A stretch of DNA of 36,456 bases from Falciphora oryzae. Taxonomy: Eukaryota > Ascomycota > Sordariomycetes > Magnaporthales > Magnaporthaceae. Location of the stretch: the NCBI GenBank assembly GCA_000733355.1, contig JNVV01000071.1:112657-149112 (forward strand), in the 5' to 3' direction. The notes beneath the pieces are model-generated. The model was not told the origin of the DNA, did no database searches, and saw only the letters and a list, made by a program, of their open reading frames with translations. Position 1 is the first letter of the stretch; each line of letters opens with the position of its first letter. Position numbers and translations under genes: made by a program. Positions 1 to 10,100 of this stretch are shown here, one piece after another.

Positions 1-655
1 CCTCGTGCCCGTTTTCCGCGGCATACGATAGCGGCGTCCACGCAAACCCGTCTTTCGAATTGACGTCGACTTTGCCTGTAGCGAGCAGCAGTTTGACGAC
101 GGCCTCGTGCCCGTTCTCCGCGGCACACGACAGCGGCGTCCGCCCGTCCCCCTTCGAATTGACGTCGACCTTGCCTGTAGCGAGCAGCAGCTTGACGACG
201 GCCTCGTGCCCGTTCTTCGCGGCACGCCATAGCGGCGTCCGCCCGTACCGGTCTTTCGAGTCGGCGTCGGCCTTGCCTGCAGCGAGCAGCAGTTTGACGA
301 CGGCTTCGTGCCCGTTATTCGCGGCATACGACAGCGGCGTCCGCCCGTACCGGTCTTTCGAGTCGGCGTCGGCCTTGCCTGCAGCGAGCAGCAGTTTGAC
401 GACGGCTTCGTGCCCGTTATTCGCGGCATACGACAGCGGCGTCCGCCCGTACCGGTCTTTCGATTTGCCGTCGACCTTGCCTGTAGCGAGCAGCAGCTTG
501 ACGACGGCCGATAGCGGTGTCCGCCCGTACCGGGCTTTCGATTTGCCGTCGACTTTGCCTGCATCGAGCAGCAGCTTGACGACGGCCCCGTGCCCGTTCT
601 CGGCGGCCCACGACAGCGGCGTCCGGCCATTTCCATCTTTAGTGTCAATAATAGT
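1..655 (-). repeat. Tandem 102-bp ankyrin-coding repeats
   Basis: Six complete repeats and one cut by the window edge encode the ankyrin part of the receptor. The period is 102 bp (34 codons), once 99 bp. The blocks starting at 241 and 343 are identical over a full period, so they were duplicated or converted recently. One repeat (about 470-545) lacks 24 bp in frame, removing the helix YAANNGHE. Such homogeneity is typical of fungal NLR repeats under concerted evolution. Confidence 0.85.
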
Positions 656-2465
656 GTGGTCCGCCCTCCGCAAAATGACCCCTAACGCCCCTACCACTCC
701 ATACCTCGACAAAACGTGTACCAAACTGGTCCCTTCTGGCGGACAATCACCAGAATATTTTTCCAATATCCCGTAAACACATACCCACCGCTCCACAAAA
801 GCCTCCGATGGCCAATAAAAGCATTCCAAAAAATCCTCTTGACGGACATCCCTAGCGTCGCTTTGTTTCGCGTGTGCCACCCACGAAGTTGTGGCGTAAT
901 GCAAAAAAGGAAAGTCGCGACGCTTATAGCTTGTTAACTGACCGATCTCCTCCATCGCTAAATAGCGTATGCAGATCTTGGACAGCCGGTGATGTGCCAT
1001 TCCGATTATCGCATCGGTCGACGTTGCGCTGCCGCCCAGAACCGAAAGGCCCTTTTCGACGAAGAAGTCCTTGACGGACTGGTGGATGAACTGGACAACC
1101 TGCGTATAGGATGACGACGTGACTTCGGCAAGACCGCGGCTGAGCGTTTGAACTTTCCTCTTCATCCTGTCGCTATCGGACACATAATCTTTCGCGCCCT
1201 GGCATTCCTGGAATGACCGGTATGGGCAATCGGCGTCGATAACCATAGCCCATCGCAATTCGGCTAATGATAAGGGCCGCGTGGCAAAGCAGATCCACTG
1301 GATCAGCTTTAGGGAGTCCGATTTCATGCTTTGGAGGACTGTACGGTATAATTCGTCGAGATCCGGAGGGATAGAATGGATTGCCGCTTCGATCGCCCCT
1401 AACCCTTCACCCTCGCGGTCAAGGTCCAGAATTTGCTTCACCACAAGACACGCCCACAGGAAAACACCCGAAGCTCGAGTTTTAATAAGGCTCGACATTC
1501 GGGTTAGGCGTACCGAAAGTCGAGCTTGTACGTAGGCCGAAATATCCTTATCGTTTTCGTGCTCGAGGCATATCGCCAACCCGTTCTCAGACGTCAAAAT
1601 GGGGTAATAACGACAGGTAAAGCAGATGCTGCATCGAGAGGCAGTCGATGGAAGCCTTTGAAGCAGTGCCTCGAAAGCCTCTACCAGCTCGATGGCATTT
1701 TCTTTACCACATTCGTCCAAGGCATCAATAAATAATTGAACTGGGCGTCTCTTTAGGACCTTTGGGAGTGATGACTCGAAAAAGCCCTGCAGTTCGTGTG
1801 GATGCCATCGCCAATTCTCGCCTGGGTTTCCAATAGTTTTTTGTCGATGTTCAAATGTGTCGACGAGGTCCGACAGTGCGCTGGGGTCCTTGGTGAGGAG
1901 TTGGTGAAGAAGTGACCTGTAAAGGCCAAACGGGGTCCTTTGGAGCTCATCACCGCGACCATGGAAGAAGAACGAGAGAACGAGAGTGTTGTCTCCGGCG
2001 CCGTGCTCGGCTCCATTGTCGAGAACGTATTTTAGCAATGTCGACTTCCCAGAGCCCGGCTTCCCCTTGATCCAGAGCAGGCCTCGATCGCAGGCGGCCC
2101 AGCTCCGATATGTCTCGTGTCGAAGCAGCCACTCGCATGTCCCCTTAACGGCGCGGTCAATATTATGGGAGCGATTCTGCATTTGCGGAAAGGCTAGCGA
2201 TCTGAGACAATCTTGTCTGAGACGTTCTGGGGACGGCTGTGAAGGTTCGTGTGGGCCTGAGCGATATGGTGAGTTGAGAATCTCTAAATTGTCGATTAAA
2301 AGGCCCGTTCTTACCAATATGCACATTCCCATGGAAAGTAGCCCCAGGGAATTGGGGACCGTTGCCTTTGCTGATGCTTTGAGTACCACTAAGAGCGTTG
2401 AATTGGTCGCCAGTGCCATGGCTGTGATAGGATGGCCTTTGGGAAGAGGGCCCAGCGTGTTCCAT
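1..2465 (-). CDS. Sigma-motif NACHT-ankyrin STAND receptor (NLR), 3' end off the window
   Basis: NLR-type receptor, the presumed sensor of the sesA/sesB-like cluster beside it. Exon 1 is 2465-2315, the intron 2314-2257 (58 bp, donor GTAAGA, acceptor GCTCAG), and exon 2 runs from 2256 to the edge, open throughout. At least 802 residues are visible. The start is the first ATG after an in-frame TAA. Residues about 17-50 are the amyloid motif (GTGDQFNALSGTQ, then QFPGATFHGNVHIG). After the intron comes the pre-NACHT segment CLRSLAFPQMQNR, then Walker A GKPGSGKST (115-123), Walker B LFIDALDEC, sensor TCRYYP, and the usual HQSVKDFF winged-helix segment. From about residue 585 there are seven ankyrin-type repeats of 34 residues (GRTPLSYAANNGHEAVVKLL), nearly identical to each other. 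The second lacks 8 residues. The C-terminus lies outside the window. Ligand unknown; the repeats should bind it. Confidence 0.9.
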
Positions 2466-3307
2466 CTCTTGGAACCGGTCTAGCTCACGTTAGATCAATT
2501 GAAAAAGGACGAAACGAGGGAAACGTGAGTGGGGTTGTACCGGCGAGGGCGAGATCGCCGCGTCGGTTGGCTCGTTGGCGGTCGCTCCAGGCCTGAGGGC
2601 GGCCAGCTGTTGCCAAGAGGGTTCCGCGGAATTGTGGCGACGTAATCAGATGGATACAAACGAGATCAAGTCGTCTTGAGAAGATCAAAGGGCGTGCAAT
2701 ATTTCGGGGCTTCACTCGCGAGCCGAACAAGAGTTTGACGCTGTTGGGAGGCGGGGAGGCTGGGTCGGAACAAGGTCGTTTGAGAGCGGAGGCTCCTTCC
2801 CAATGCTTCGAGGCCCGACAGGTGCACCTGCTGATTAGGCCGACGTGCGGAATGGATTGGGCTCCGGCCTGCGCCCGGCCTGCGCGTCTTCTGGGCTGGA
2901 TGCTTCGGCCATTGGCTTCATGCTTATGCTCTTGCATTGCGCTAACATGCATGAGGTCGACCTGATCGCCAATCAGTCAAGCATCAACAAGTGTCGGCAT
3001 CCCAAGCCAAATCCGGGGCCGCCGCCCTGCAGTTAGCGTCACACGTAGCCACTGCGTACACATACCTAGCAAATAAGAATCGAGACTCTCACGGGAGACG
3101 CCAAGTAATATTGTTGTTATTGAACGCTCTAAGCGCTTTGCTTTCCATTCGCTAATCCTGTACGACATAATTCATTCCACGAACATGCCTTGTTTCTGTA
3201 GACGTTGAAGACCCGACTTTTGGGGGAAAATATCGACAGTTACAAGACTTCCAGACATTAGCAGCGTCGGAGCCCACCCACAACCCGGATGCCGCCCTCC
3301 GCCTAAG
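2466..3307. promoter_or_regulatory. Divergent intergenic region between the NLR and the SesA-like gene
   Basis: This 842-bp gap lies between the start codons of two head-to-head genes and must hold both promoters. I see no convincing TATA box or operator in it. Open frames inside it (for example minus 2485-2952) have no recognisable protein character. The head-to-head layout would allow joint transcription of sensor and effector, which is an inference from position only. Confidence 0.5.
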
Positions 3308-3952
3308 ATGGCAGCCAACTCGATCTCGAGCACGGTCACCACTCTCGGGGCCGCCAGACAGCACTACGATGTCGTCAAAAATGACAAGGGACTCCGAGAG
3401 GCTTTCCATGAAGCGGGCCGGGGGCTGCTCCTTACCGAGCAGGCTCTTCAAACCGTTAGCACCCAACTAGCCAGACGCAACCCAGCCGGGGAGCCCCAAA
3501 GCGCCGTGGCTTGCAACATCAAAGCAAGGCTATCCGAGACCATATTCAAGCGCGTCGCTCAAGCAGCAGAGACTTTGAGGGTCCACAAGTACAAAGCTGC
3601 CGTACAAGACGGCAATGGAAATACGGTGGAGGCCTTGATGATGGGTATGATGAAAGACGTATGTGCCCTGGCCGAAAACGATGCGATTAAGGGCATGGAA
3701 GACCAAGTCAAGGGACTGCGCGATGCGATCGAGAGGTTGTCAAAGGTGGAGCCGTCCGTACCAGAGGAGGGGTCGGGCTGTACTTTTACCCTCTCTGGCC
3801 CTGGCAAGATGTTTACCGCTCTCGAGGGCGCTGTTCAAAACATCGCCACCGATAGCACTGGTCCCAGTTTCCCCGGGGCTACTTTCTCTGGGACGGTGAC
3901 CTTTGGGTTCCCGTCGCCCCAATATCCGCCGCCCGAGCATCCGAAGAAGTAG
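3308..3952 (+). CDS. SesA-like protein with C-terminal sigma-type amyloid motif
   Basis: Single-exon protein of 214 residues. Residues about 1-150 look like the helical SesA domain found on fungal death-pathway proteins: SSTVTTLGAARQHYDVV, GLREAFHEAGRGLLLTEQAL, then helices ending near AIERLSKV. A short linker follows, and residues about 164-200 are the amyloid motif. The second half is well kept (SFPGATFSGTVTFG). The first half (GPGKMFTALEGAVQ) has lost the QFN core and carries two extra residues before the second half. Unlike its two partners, the protein continues 14 residues past the motif with a Pro-rich tail (FPSPQYPPPEHPKK). It sits head to head with the NLR and convergent with the hydrolase gene, 221 bp away. 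The likely role is an adaptor or effector seeded by the NLR motif. The domain call is by pattern only. Confidence 0.8.
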   Translation: MAANSISSTVTTLGAARQHYDVVKNDKGLREAFHEAGRGLLLTEQALQTVSTQLARRNPAGEPQSAVACNIKARLSETIFKRVAQAAETLRVHKYKAAVQDGNGNTVEALMMGMMKDVCALAENDAIKGMEDQVKGLRDAIERLSKVEPSVPEEGSGCTFTLSGPGKMFTALEGAVQNIATDSTGPSFPGATFSGTVTFGFPSPQYPPPEHPKK

Positions 3953-4173
3953 CCCTTCACGCTGCCACGACACTAGCAAATGCCGAAGATTAATTCTCGA
4001 TGGGTGCCATTCGTTGTTGGCCGGGCAGGTTGTGCGGGTAGGCGTGTTGTTCGTCTGGTGGCATGGCTCGATGATGGTTAGTTCAACGAAACGAACCACA
4101 GAAGGTAGATTCAATCCGAAGCTAGCATATCGACCCCTGCCCAAAGGTTTTTGAACGGCTCTCGAGCACCCTC

Positions 4174-5295
4174 CTAGCCAAACTGCACAGGCCCATGGAA
4201 AACAGCCCCAGGGAATTGGTTGCCACTGCCTTCGCTAATGTTCTGAGTGCCGCCAAAAGCGTTGAATTGGCCGCCGGGGCCACAGTTGTCAAAGGATGTG
4301 ATGGCCGGCTTCTTTATTTGTGCTCCTTCTATCGATCGTGTTGGCCCACTGGCAGCTGGATTCCTGCTTTGTGATTCCCATCTGATCAGCTCGCCAACCA
4401 GCCTTTTGAATCCATTATCTTCCGTGGAGCCAAACCTGACCATGTCTTTATGGTTGGCGTGAATGCTGAAGGAGCTGTAGCCTTCAAGGGTGGCTGACTC
4501 CTTGGACACGACCTTCCCGACCACGGGCAGAGGCAGTTCTTCAAAGAAGCATGTGACCTCGATTCGCCTGCCGGCTTCTCGCAGTTCCCGCATCATGGAC
4601 CAAAACCTGGCTTGAACGGACTCTAAGAACTGGCTATCCGTCTCCAAGATCTCTAGAAGTAACTTGTTGGTGGACTTTACGTGGCCAAGAGCCGAGACCG
4701 GTATCTTGGCCCACTCGGTCATCCGCGAACCCTCGTGAGGGGTGCCCATAAATATGATGCCTTTGGTGCAATCGAATATGCCGCGGAGATGAGGTTCCGG
4801 GTTGTTTCGCGAGAGCAGAATAGCCTCCTTGCAGGCAAGGCCGCCCAGGCTGTGGGCGACGAAGATGAGGGGACGAAATGACGCATTGCAGCCGGCTCTG
4901 TCCGTTGTCAGGTCGTGCACAAGGTTCGTGGCATGGTCGATCAGCCGATTTGACGATGCAACCGATTTTCGCACAATGTATGCGTTGTAGCCGTACGTGA
5001 GTATGCGGGCTCTATCGAGCCTCGGTGGGAGGAGGGTCTTTGGCCAGGGCTCAGACTGCCCGGAGGCGGTCCAGGTGCTGTCCCGGTCCCCGGTCAGGCC
5101 GTGGACAAAACAGATGTCGACTGTGGCGTCGGGGCAGTCGTGCAGGACTTTGACTCCATCCGGGAAGGAGGGTAGGGGAGCGCTCTCGGAAGACGGGCCT
5201 GGGCCCATCGCGGGGGGCGGTTGGGGATGAGATGGCGCAGAGTTGGGGCGGCGCTGCTTCCGCCATGGGAGTTTCCATCGGCATCCTCCCATCAT
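4174..5295 (-). CDS. SesB-like alpha/beta hydrolase with C-terminal sigma-type amyloid motif
   Basis: Single-exon protein of 373 residues, a serine esterase/lipase-type alpha/beta hydrolase. VDICFVHGLTGD (59-70) is the oxyanion-loop strand, and WPKTLLPPRL...RILTYGYNA (84-105) follows. FVAHSLGG gives nucleophile Ser149, IIFMGTPHEGS (180-190) is the family signature after it, and His282 in NHKDMVRF is the likely catalytic His. Residues 339-373 are the amyloid motif (GPGGQFNAFGGTQ, then QFPGAVFHGPVQFG), and the chain ends exactly there. It aligns with the NLR motif without gaps. The first about 45 residues are basic and Pro-rich, outside the fold, so Met30 is an alternative start. SesB-type proteins are proposed effectors switched on when the NLR templates their motif; the substrate is unknown. 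Confidence 0.88.
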   Translation of the reverse strand: MMGGCRWKLPWRKQRRPNSAPSHPQPPPAMGPGPSSESAPLPSFPDGVKVLHDCPDATVDICFVHGLTGDRDSTWTASGQSEPWPKTLLPPRLDRARILTYGYNAYIVRKSVASSNRLIDHATNLVHDLTTDRAGCNASFRPLIFVAHSLGGLACKEAILLSRNNPEPHLRGIFDCTKGIIFMGTPHEGSRMTEWAKIPVSALGHVKSTNKLLLEILETDSQFLESVQARFWSMMRELREAGRRIEVTCFFEELPLPVVGKVVSKESATLEGYSSFSIHANHKDMVRFGSTEDNGFKRLVGELIRWESQSRNPAASGPTRSIEGAQIKKPAITSFDNCGPGGQFNAFGGTQNISEGSGNQFPGAVFHGPVQFG

Positions 5296-5654
5296 CCAGG
5301 GTGCGCATTCGAATCTTTCAGAGAGGCTAGCCCACGACCAAATGTAGGTACTCGCAATTTCGCTAGATGTTAGTTACCGAACCTCGTCGCCTCGAAGGAA
5401 AATAACAGCATGAGAGAAATGCAAGGTTGTGAGGAGAGGAGGAAAGGCGGAGTGAGGGCCGGCCGAACACGCAGAGCCATCCAATGGTTTTGGGCTCCTA
5501 CGAAAAAGGAAATCCGTCTTGGGGCGGGCTGCCACGTCGGCGTGATTCTAACGGAGACTGTCCAATCCGGCGCGGCAGACTTAACACTGTCAACCAGACC
5601 CGCAGTCGGCTGTGTACGGTCGTGTCAACCACCCGGGTCGGCCGCACCACTTTA

Positions 5655-5711
5655 CCGGTCGGCTGTACTCTGACCGGTCGGCTGTACTCTGACCGGTCGG
5701 CTGCACCGGTG
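5655..5711 (+). repeat. 19-bp tandem repeat, two copies and a partial third
   Basis: The unit CCGGTCGGCTGTACTCTGA occurs exactly at 5655-5673 and 5674-5692. A partial third copy (CCGGTCGGCTG) starts at 5693 and degenerates into further GTCGGCTGCA copies. Confidence 0.8.
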
Positions 5712-5983
5712 TCGGCTGCAGCACCGTCACCCAGTTGGATGCACCGCTGTCCATCTGCACGTCGCGGACCCACTGTCAACCAGCACCCACCGTCAACCAG
5801 GGGCCTTATTTGGTCGGCTTGCATCCAGAACCAGGGTGCAGTACCGTCCAATCCCTGCTTGAGCTTGCCCCGAGCCGATCTGGCTGGGTGCCACCCCGGC
5901 AAAAAAGGGACGACCGGACAGGGACAGGTAGGCGAAGAGGGTCGGCAAGCGGCTCTATTCGGCGCAGCAACCGAGAAGAGACA

Positions 5984-6140
5984 TGCCGTCAGCATCGCGC
6001 ACCCGCACGTCGGCGCGGCCCCGCTCAACCAGCAGCCGGCACATCTTGACGTGGGCGAGCCCATCCGGGCTCGGGTGGCCGAAGCGGTGGTGCCAAAGGC
6101 TGCCGTCACCTGGGGGACCACGTCGCGGAATACGAGAATT
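5984..6140 (-). other. Possible coding relic, ankyrin-like or copia gag-pre-integrase-like
   Basis: The minus frame reads SLWHHRFGHPSPDGL, then HVKMCRLLVERG and ADVRVRDADGMSLL, then a stop. The first half resembles the LWHxRLGHPS signature of copia-type gag-pre-integrase domains. The second half resembles an ankyrin repeat. The frame is not flanked by more of either family, so this is at best an old scrap and may be chance. Confidence 0.25.
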
Positions 6141-6926
6141 CCACTGTTCCTTTGGTGGATCCGTGGCGGCAAACGCCCCGGGCGTCGCTATCACGGCAGG
6201 TAGGGTGGCTGCAAAAGGTGGCCAAAAGAGAGATGTATTGGGAAGAAATCGAGGCCGGAGGCCTGGGCGCACTCTCTCTGCCTTGGAGGGGCGTATCTAA
6301 TCGGCTGCCAGGCCCGTGCGCCTGGGAGACCCCCCGAATATACATATCAAATTGATGCTGCCCACGCAAGAATGCAGGATCTCTGTCACGGCCGCTAGGG
6401 CCTCCAGTAGAACCACCTACAGCTGCTGCATGCCAGCCTAATACCCCGGGGTTCGCCCTGATTTTGAAACTTTTGGTGTGGTTCCACGCCGCTGGGTGTC
6501 AATCCATGCTTCCTTTTTCTCCCCAAAGCGAAATTTGTGATGAGTTAAAAAAAAAAAAAACTATGCCTTCCGGTGAGGGTGGCCTCTAGATCGATGCCAC
6601 GACGAAAATACACCATATACGAGCGCGTGGACGCGACTGCCGATTAAATTCTCCAAGTTTATGCCGCCCAAATTAGCTACACTCAACCCTTTGCGTGCGA
6701 CGTGTCAGTGCCTCCGGCTCCGCGCCTCATCAGTGGCGGGTTGCAACTCGCTGGGGAGCGGGTACCAAGGCACCCTGCTTGACTTGCCCCAAGCCGAGTT
6801 GACTGCGGATTGTTAGCTGGGCATTTATTGGTGCCAATACATCGAACGGCGAGGATGAGTCACTTGCTGCACGTTGTCTATCCCATACTACGTAGTGAGA
6901 AGCGAACGCGGCTCGAGGCGATCGCC

Positions 6927-6984
6927 GTGGCGCACGGGCCACACTACCTCACTTTGGGATGAGTTAATGTGGCCCGTGCGCCAC
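6927..6984. repeat. Perfect 17-bp inverted repeat with 24-bp loop
   Basis: GTGGCGCACGGGCCACA (6927-6943) is perfectly complementary to TGTGGCCCGTGCGCCAC (6968-6984). The loop contains a further short CTCA/TGAG pairing. As DNA or RNA it would form a strong GC-rich hairpin. There is no T-run and no neighbouring gene end that would make it a simple terminator. Confidence 0.85.
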
Positions 6985-7182
6985 CACAGACAACTCCCCC
7001 TTGCCCCGATCAGAATCCTATTTGCTTTCAATAAGAATACTGGGCGGCGGGGGGTCCGGCCGCGCCAACCGTTCAGTAGTTGGAGGGCCAGGTCCCCTGC
7101 ATAGCCATCGCCCTTGAGACAGTGCCGCGGGGATCCTGGGAAGGATTCACATCACAAGCCGCCGTACGTGACGAAAATCTAC

Positions 7183-10100
7183 CTAGAGATCCCTGCCTGC
7201 AACCAAGTCGAACAAATAATCCTCTTCCTTCTCTTCGAGTTCTTGAGGACGACAACCCGCCCAAAGTCCCCCGGGGAAAACGGTACCTTCCAAAATATGC
7301 CTCAGGAATGCGTTGCCAATGTCGGCTAGTACACCCGCTCGTTCGTTCTTGCCGAGGAGTTCGTGAAATTTCTCAACATCTTTATCAGACATCCTCCCGT
7401 AGTCCGAAACTAAAACCGGGCCGTCTTTGGCGAGGAAGCAGACGAAGGGTAAAAGACCTCGGTAGCGCTTGTTGAAAACCCTCGCGAGTTTGCGAGCCCG
7501 GGTTATCTGGTTGAGAAAAGCCGCCCTTTTTATCCCGCAGCCGACTCCCTTGAAGACCCTGTCCAACTCTTCAGTCGGCACCCTCTGGAACCCGGCGGGT
7601 ATGCGGGCTTTCAATTTTTCGGCGACTTCTATCGTAGCAACCGCGGACCGTAGCGCAGAGAAAGCAGAAGAGCGATCAAACTTGAGGCTGAGAAGATAGA
7701 GTCGAGCGGCTTGTTCGTGCCATTGTCCTTGGACGATGAATTCGGTTGGTATTTGCGGGGAGGCAACCATCTCTTTCGCAGCAATGAACTGTTTTACTCC
7801 TCGCAACATTGCCGCTTTGTCCGTCAGATTTTCTGCCAGCACTCTGAGAGGTGGCACCTCCCTCTGCTTTTTCAGTGGCTGCTCGGCCGCCGATTCGGAG
7901 CTTGCCGACGCTTGCTCGGCTGCGGTCCGCTTCCTAGGGGACGTCCTCACAGGTCCCGAGGGACCCTTGAGCCGTAGTGCACCGGTCCGTTTCGGGCGTG
8001 ACGGTGCCTGCTCCACACGTTTGAAGTTCCCGAGCTTCTCTTCCGCCGCGAACGAAAGGCCGCACCTTTTGCACACCTTTGTTATGCCCTTGGGGAACAA
8101 CGGCTCGCCGGGCAGCAGGAAGTTGATGGCTATAGCGAACGATGCGGTCTTGTTGATGACCATGTGGTATTGTCTCGGCAGTGTGACGACCATCTCGCCG
8201 GGCTGGGCGCACAGCACATCGAATTCGATATCCGCTGCACGGAGGTCGGCCGGCCTGATGAGCAGGTTGTGGTGGCGGAGCCATTGGTCGCAGTCGAGAC
8301 CGCCGTGGCGGTCCTTGACGTACTTTTCGAAACGTCTCGTAGACTCCGGGTTAATCAGAACCCACAGCTTCACTCCGAGCAGGCTGATATTGGCGGATCG
8401 GAACTCTGCATCTTCGCGATGCCAACCGGTGCCCGAATTCGCTTCACCGATGTGATCGTATGGGCTTGTCACGCCGGCAACGTGCCCATTATTCAGTCGA
8501 CCATTAGCTAGCCGCAGCTCCGCCAGCTTTGAAAGCTCGCCCGCGTGGAGCAGGCTGCTGAACTGCGCCGCAGAGTCCGTGACCGGGGGCCCGACGTAAT
8601 AACTGATCGGTCCTTTTGGGGGGTTGGCGCAAACGTCGTCGATGTACTTTTCGACATCTGCTTGGGAAAGGCGAGTATTTCGCTCCTCGGGAAAGTCCGG
8701 AAGCTGGAACTCGTCCTCTGTAGCGGCAAGATACAGCCTGTTTTCACGGCCGTATTCCACAGCACGCAGATCCCAACCCTCCACCGGCGGTTGAATAGTT
8801 TTTTTCAGTTGGTCTCGGGTAACCTCCTGCAAGCCTTCGATGCGGATGAGTCCGGTGAAATTGCGCCCGAACTTCTTCAACAGGTTTGAAGCAAACCCCT
8901 GCCCCATTTCGTCGACGTGCATGGCCGGCGGAGTGGCTCCTTGCGGACCGTCCCCGCACCCGCCAGCCGTCTGCTGTGGGGAATCGGGTGTATCAACGCC
9001 GAGGCTCCCGGGAAGGGCGGCTGCACCACGAGAGGGACTTCTGGGGGGGCCGCTGAGGGTATTGCTGGACGACGCCCATGCTTCGGGACGGCCGCCTTCG
9101 GATGCGGCGTGAGCATCGCCCGGCGGCGCGTTAATCGCGCGGAAGCCTCTAGGGTTCGTTGGGCCGGGGGCGGGGTCGGCTGCGGGTGCTGCGGACTTCG
9201 TTGGAGGCGCATCAGACTGTATCTCGCTGGGGGGGCTGCTGGCGGCGGAACTGGTGGAAGTGGAACTGCCGCTCCTCCCTGCCGGCTCGCTGCTCGTCGT
9301 CGACAACGCAAGCGCTGAGGCAGGCTCGCTGTCGGGCATGTCGACATCCAGGTTATGCGCCGAACTTGGAGAGTTCGGGCTCGGGTGAACTGGAGGCCTT
9401 GCGTTGGCGCCGCCTGGTGGGAACGGCGGGGTGCCGGAGGGGGAAGCCAGGAGACTGTGGCTGCTGCCGGCTTGGGCAGAGTTGGGCTCGCCCCCTGTCG
9501 AATCAGCTGAACCCAACAAGCCCGGGGTGGCCTGCGATGTGGCGTGTTCGCTGGGGAGGCTGCGGAAGCAGCTGGGGGATTTGCGGTAACTGCCGCCAGA
9601 GTCTGCAGGCTCGCTCCCCGTCGTCGAGGATGTCAAAGGACCGCTGTGGCTGCTGCCAGCTTGTTCACGCAGAGGTTCATCGGCACCGGAGCTGCGGAGG
9701 GGACTGCCGAGAACATTTTCCAGTGAGCCGACGGAGGCGATGTCGCCAATGTTGTCTCTGTCAGGAGGAGCATTCGGCAGCACTCCAAGGTCGGCGGAGC
9801 CGCCGCTGCGGGGACTGTGACCGGTGGGTGACGCCGGCGCTGTTGCAGTGTGGGGGCCGGGGTCACTGCCGGCAACCTGAGGTGGAGCGTGGCGAGCGGA
9901 GCGGCGCGAGTCTGCACGCTCTAGTTCGATGACTGCGTTCAAAATTGATGGTTAGCTTTTGTTTGACGGTTAACTAGCGTGGTTGCTTACCGGGCCCGGC
10001 TGCCTGGATATCGGCCAGCAGCTTCCTCTTTTGCCCGGCTAGCCGCTGGGCTCGCTGCAGCTCGGCTTGGAGTCGCTGTACCTCGGCTTCCTCCTGATCG

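Larger units (their letters stand above)
5296..7182. other. Gene-free spacer with small repeats and possible decayed coding scraps
   Basis: 1.9 kb without a credible gene. It holds a 19-bp tandem repeat (5655-5711), a run of 14 A (about 6547-6560), a strong inverted repeat (6927-6984), and two related about 30-bp stretches (near 5852 and 6773) sharing CTTGCCCC and AGCCGA. A long minus frame (5498-6172) is rich in Gly, Ala, Cys and Pro and resembles no family I know. A short minus frame near 6000-6130 has some protein character and is listed separately. Confidence 0.5.

Noticed and set aside
60..776. Long plus-strand frame with regular internal repeats
   Set aside because: It is the antisense shadow of the ankyrin-coding repeats on the minus strand, and its periodicity comes from them.
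5498..6172. 224-residue minus frame (and overlapping 239-residue plus frame)
   Set aside because: Low-complexity composition crossing tandem repeats, no splice-site context and no family resemblance.
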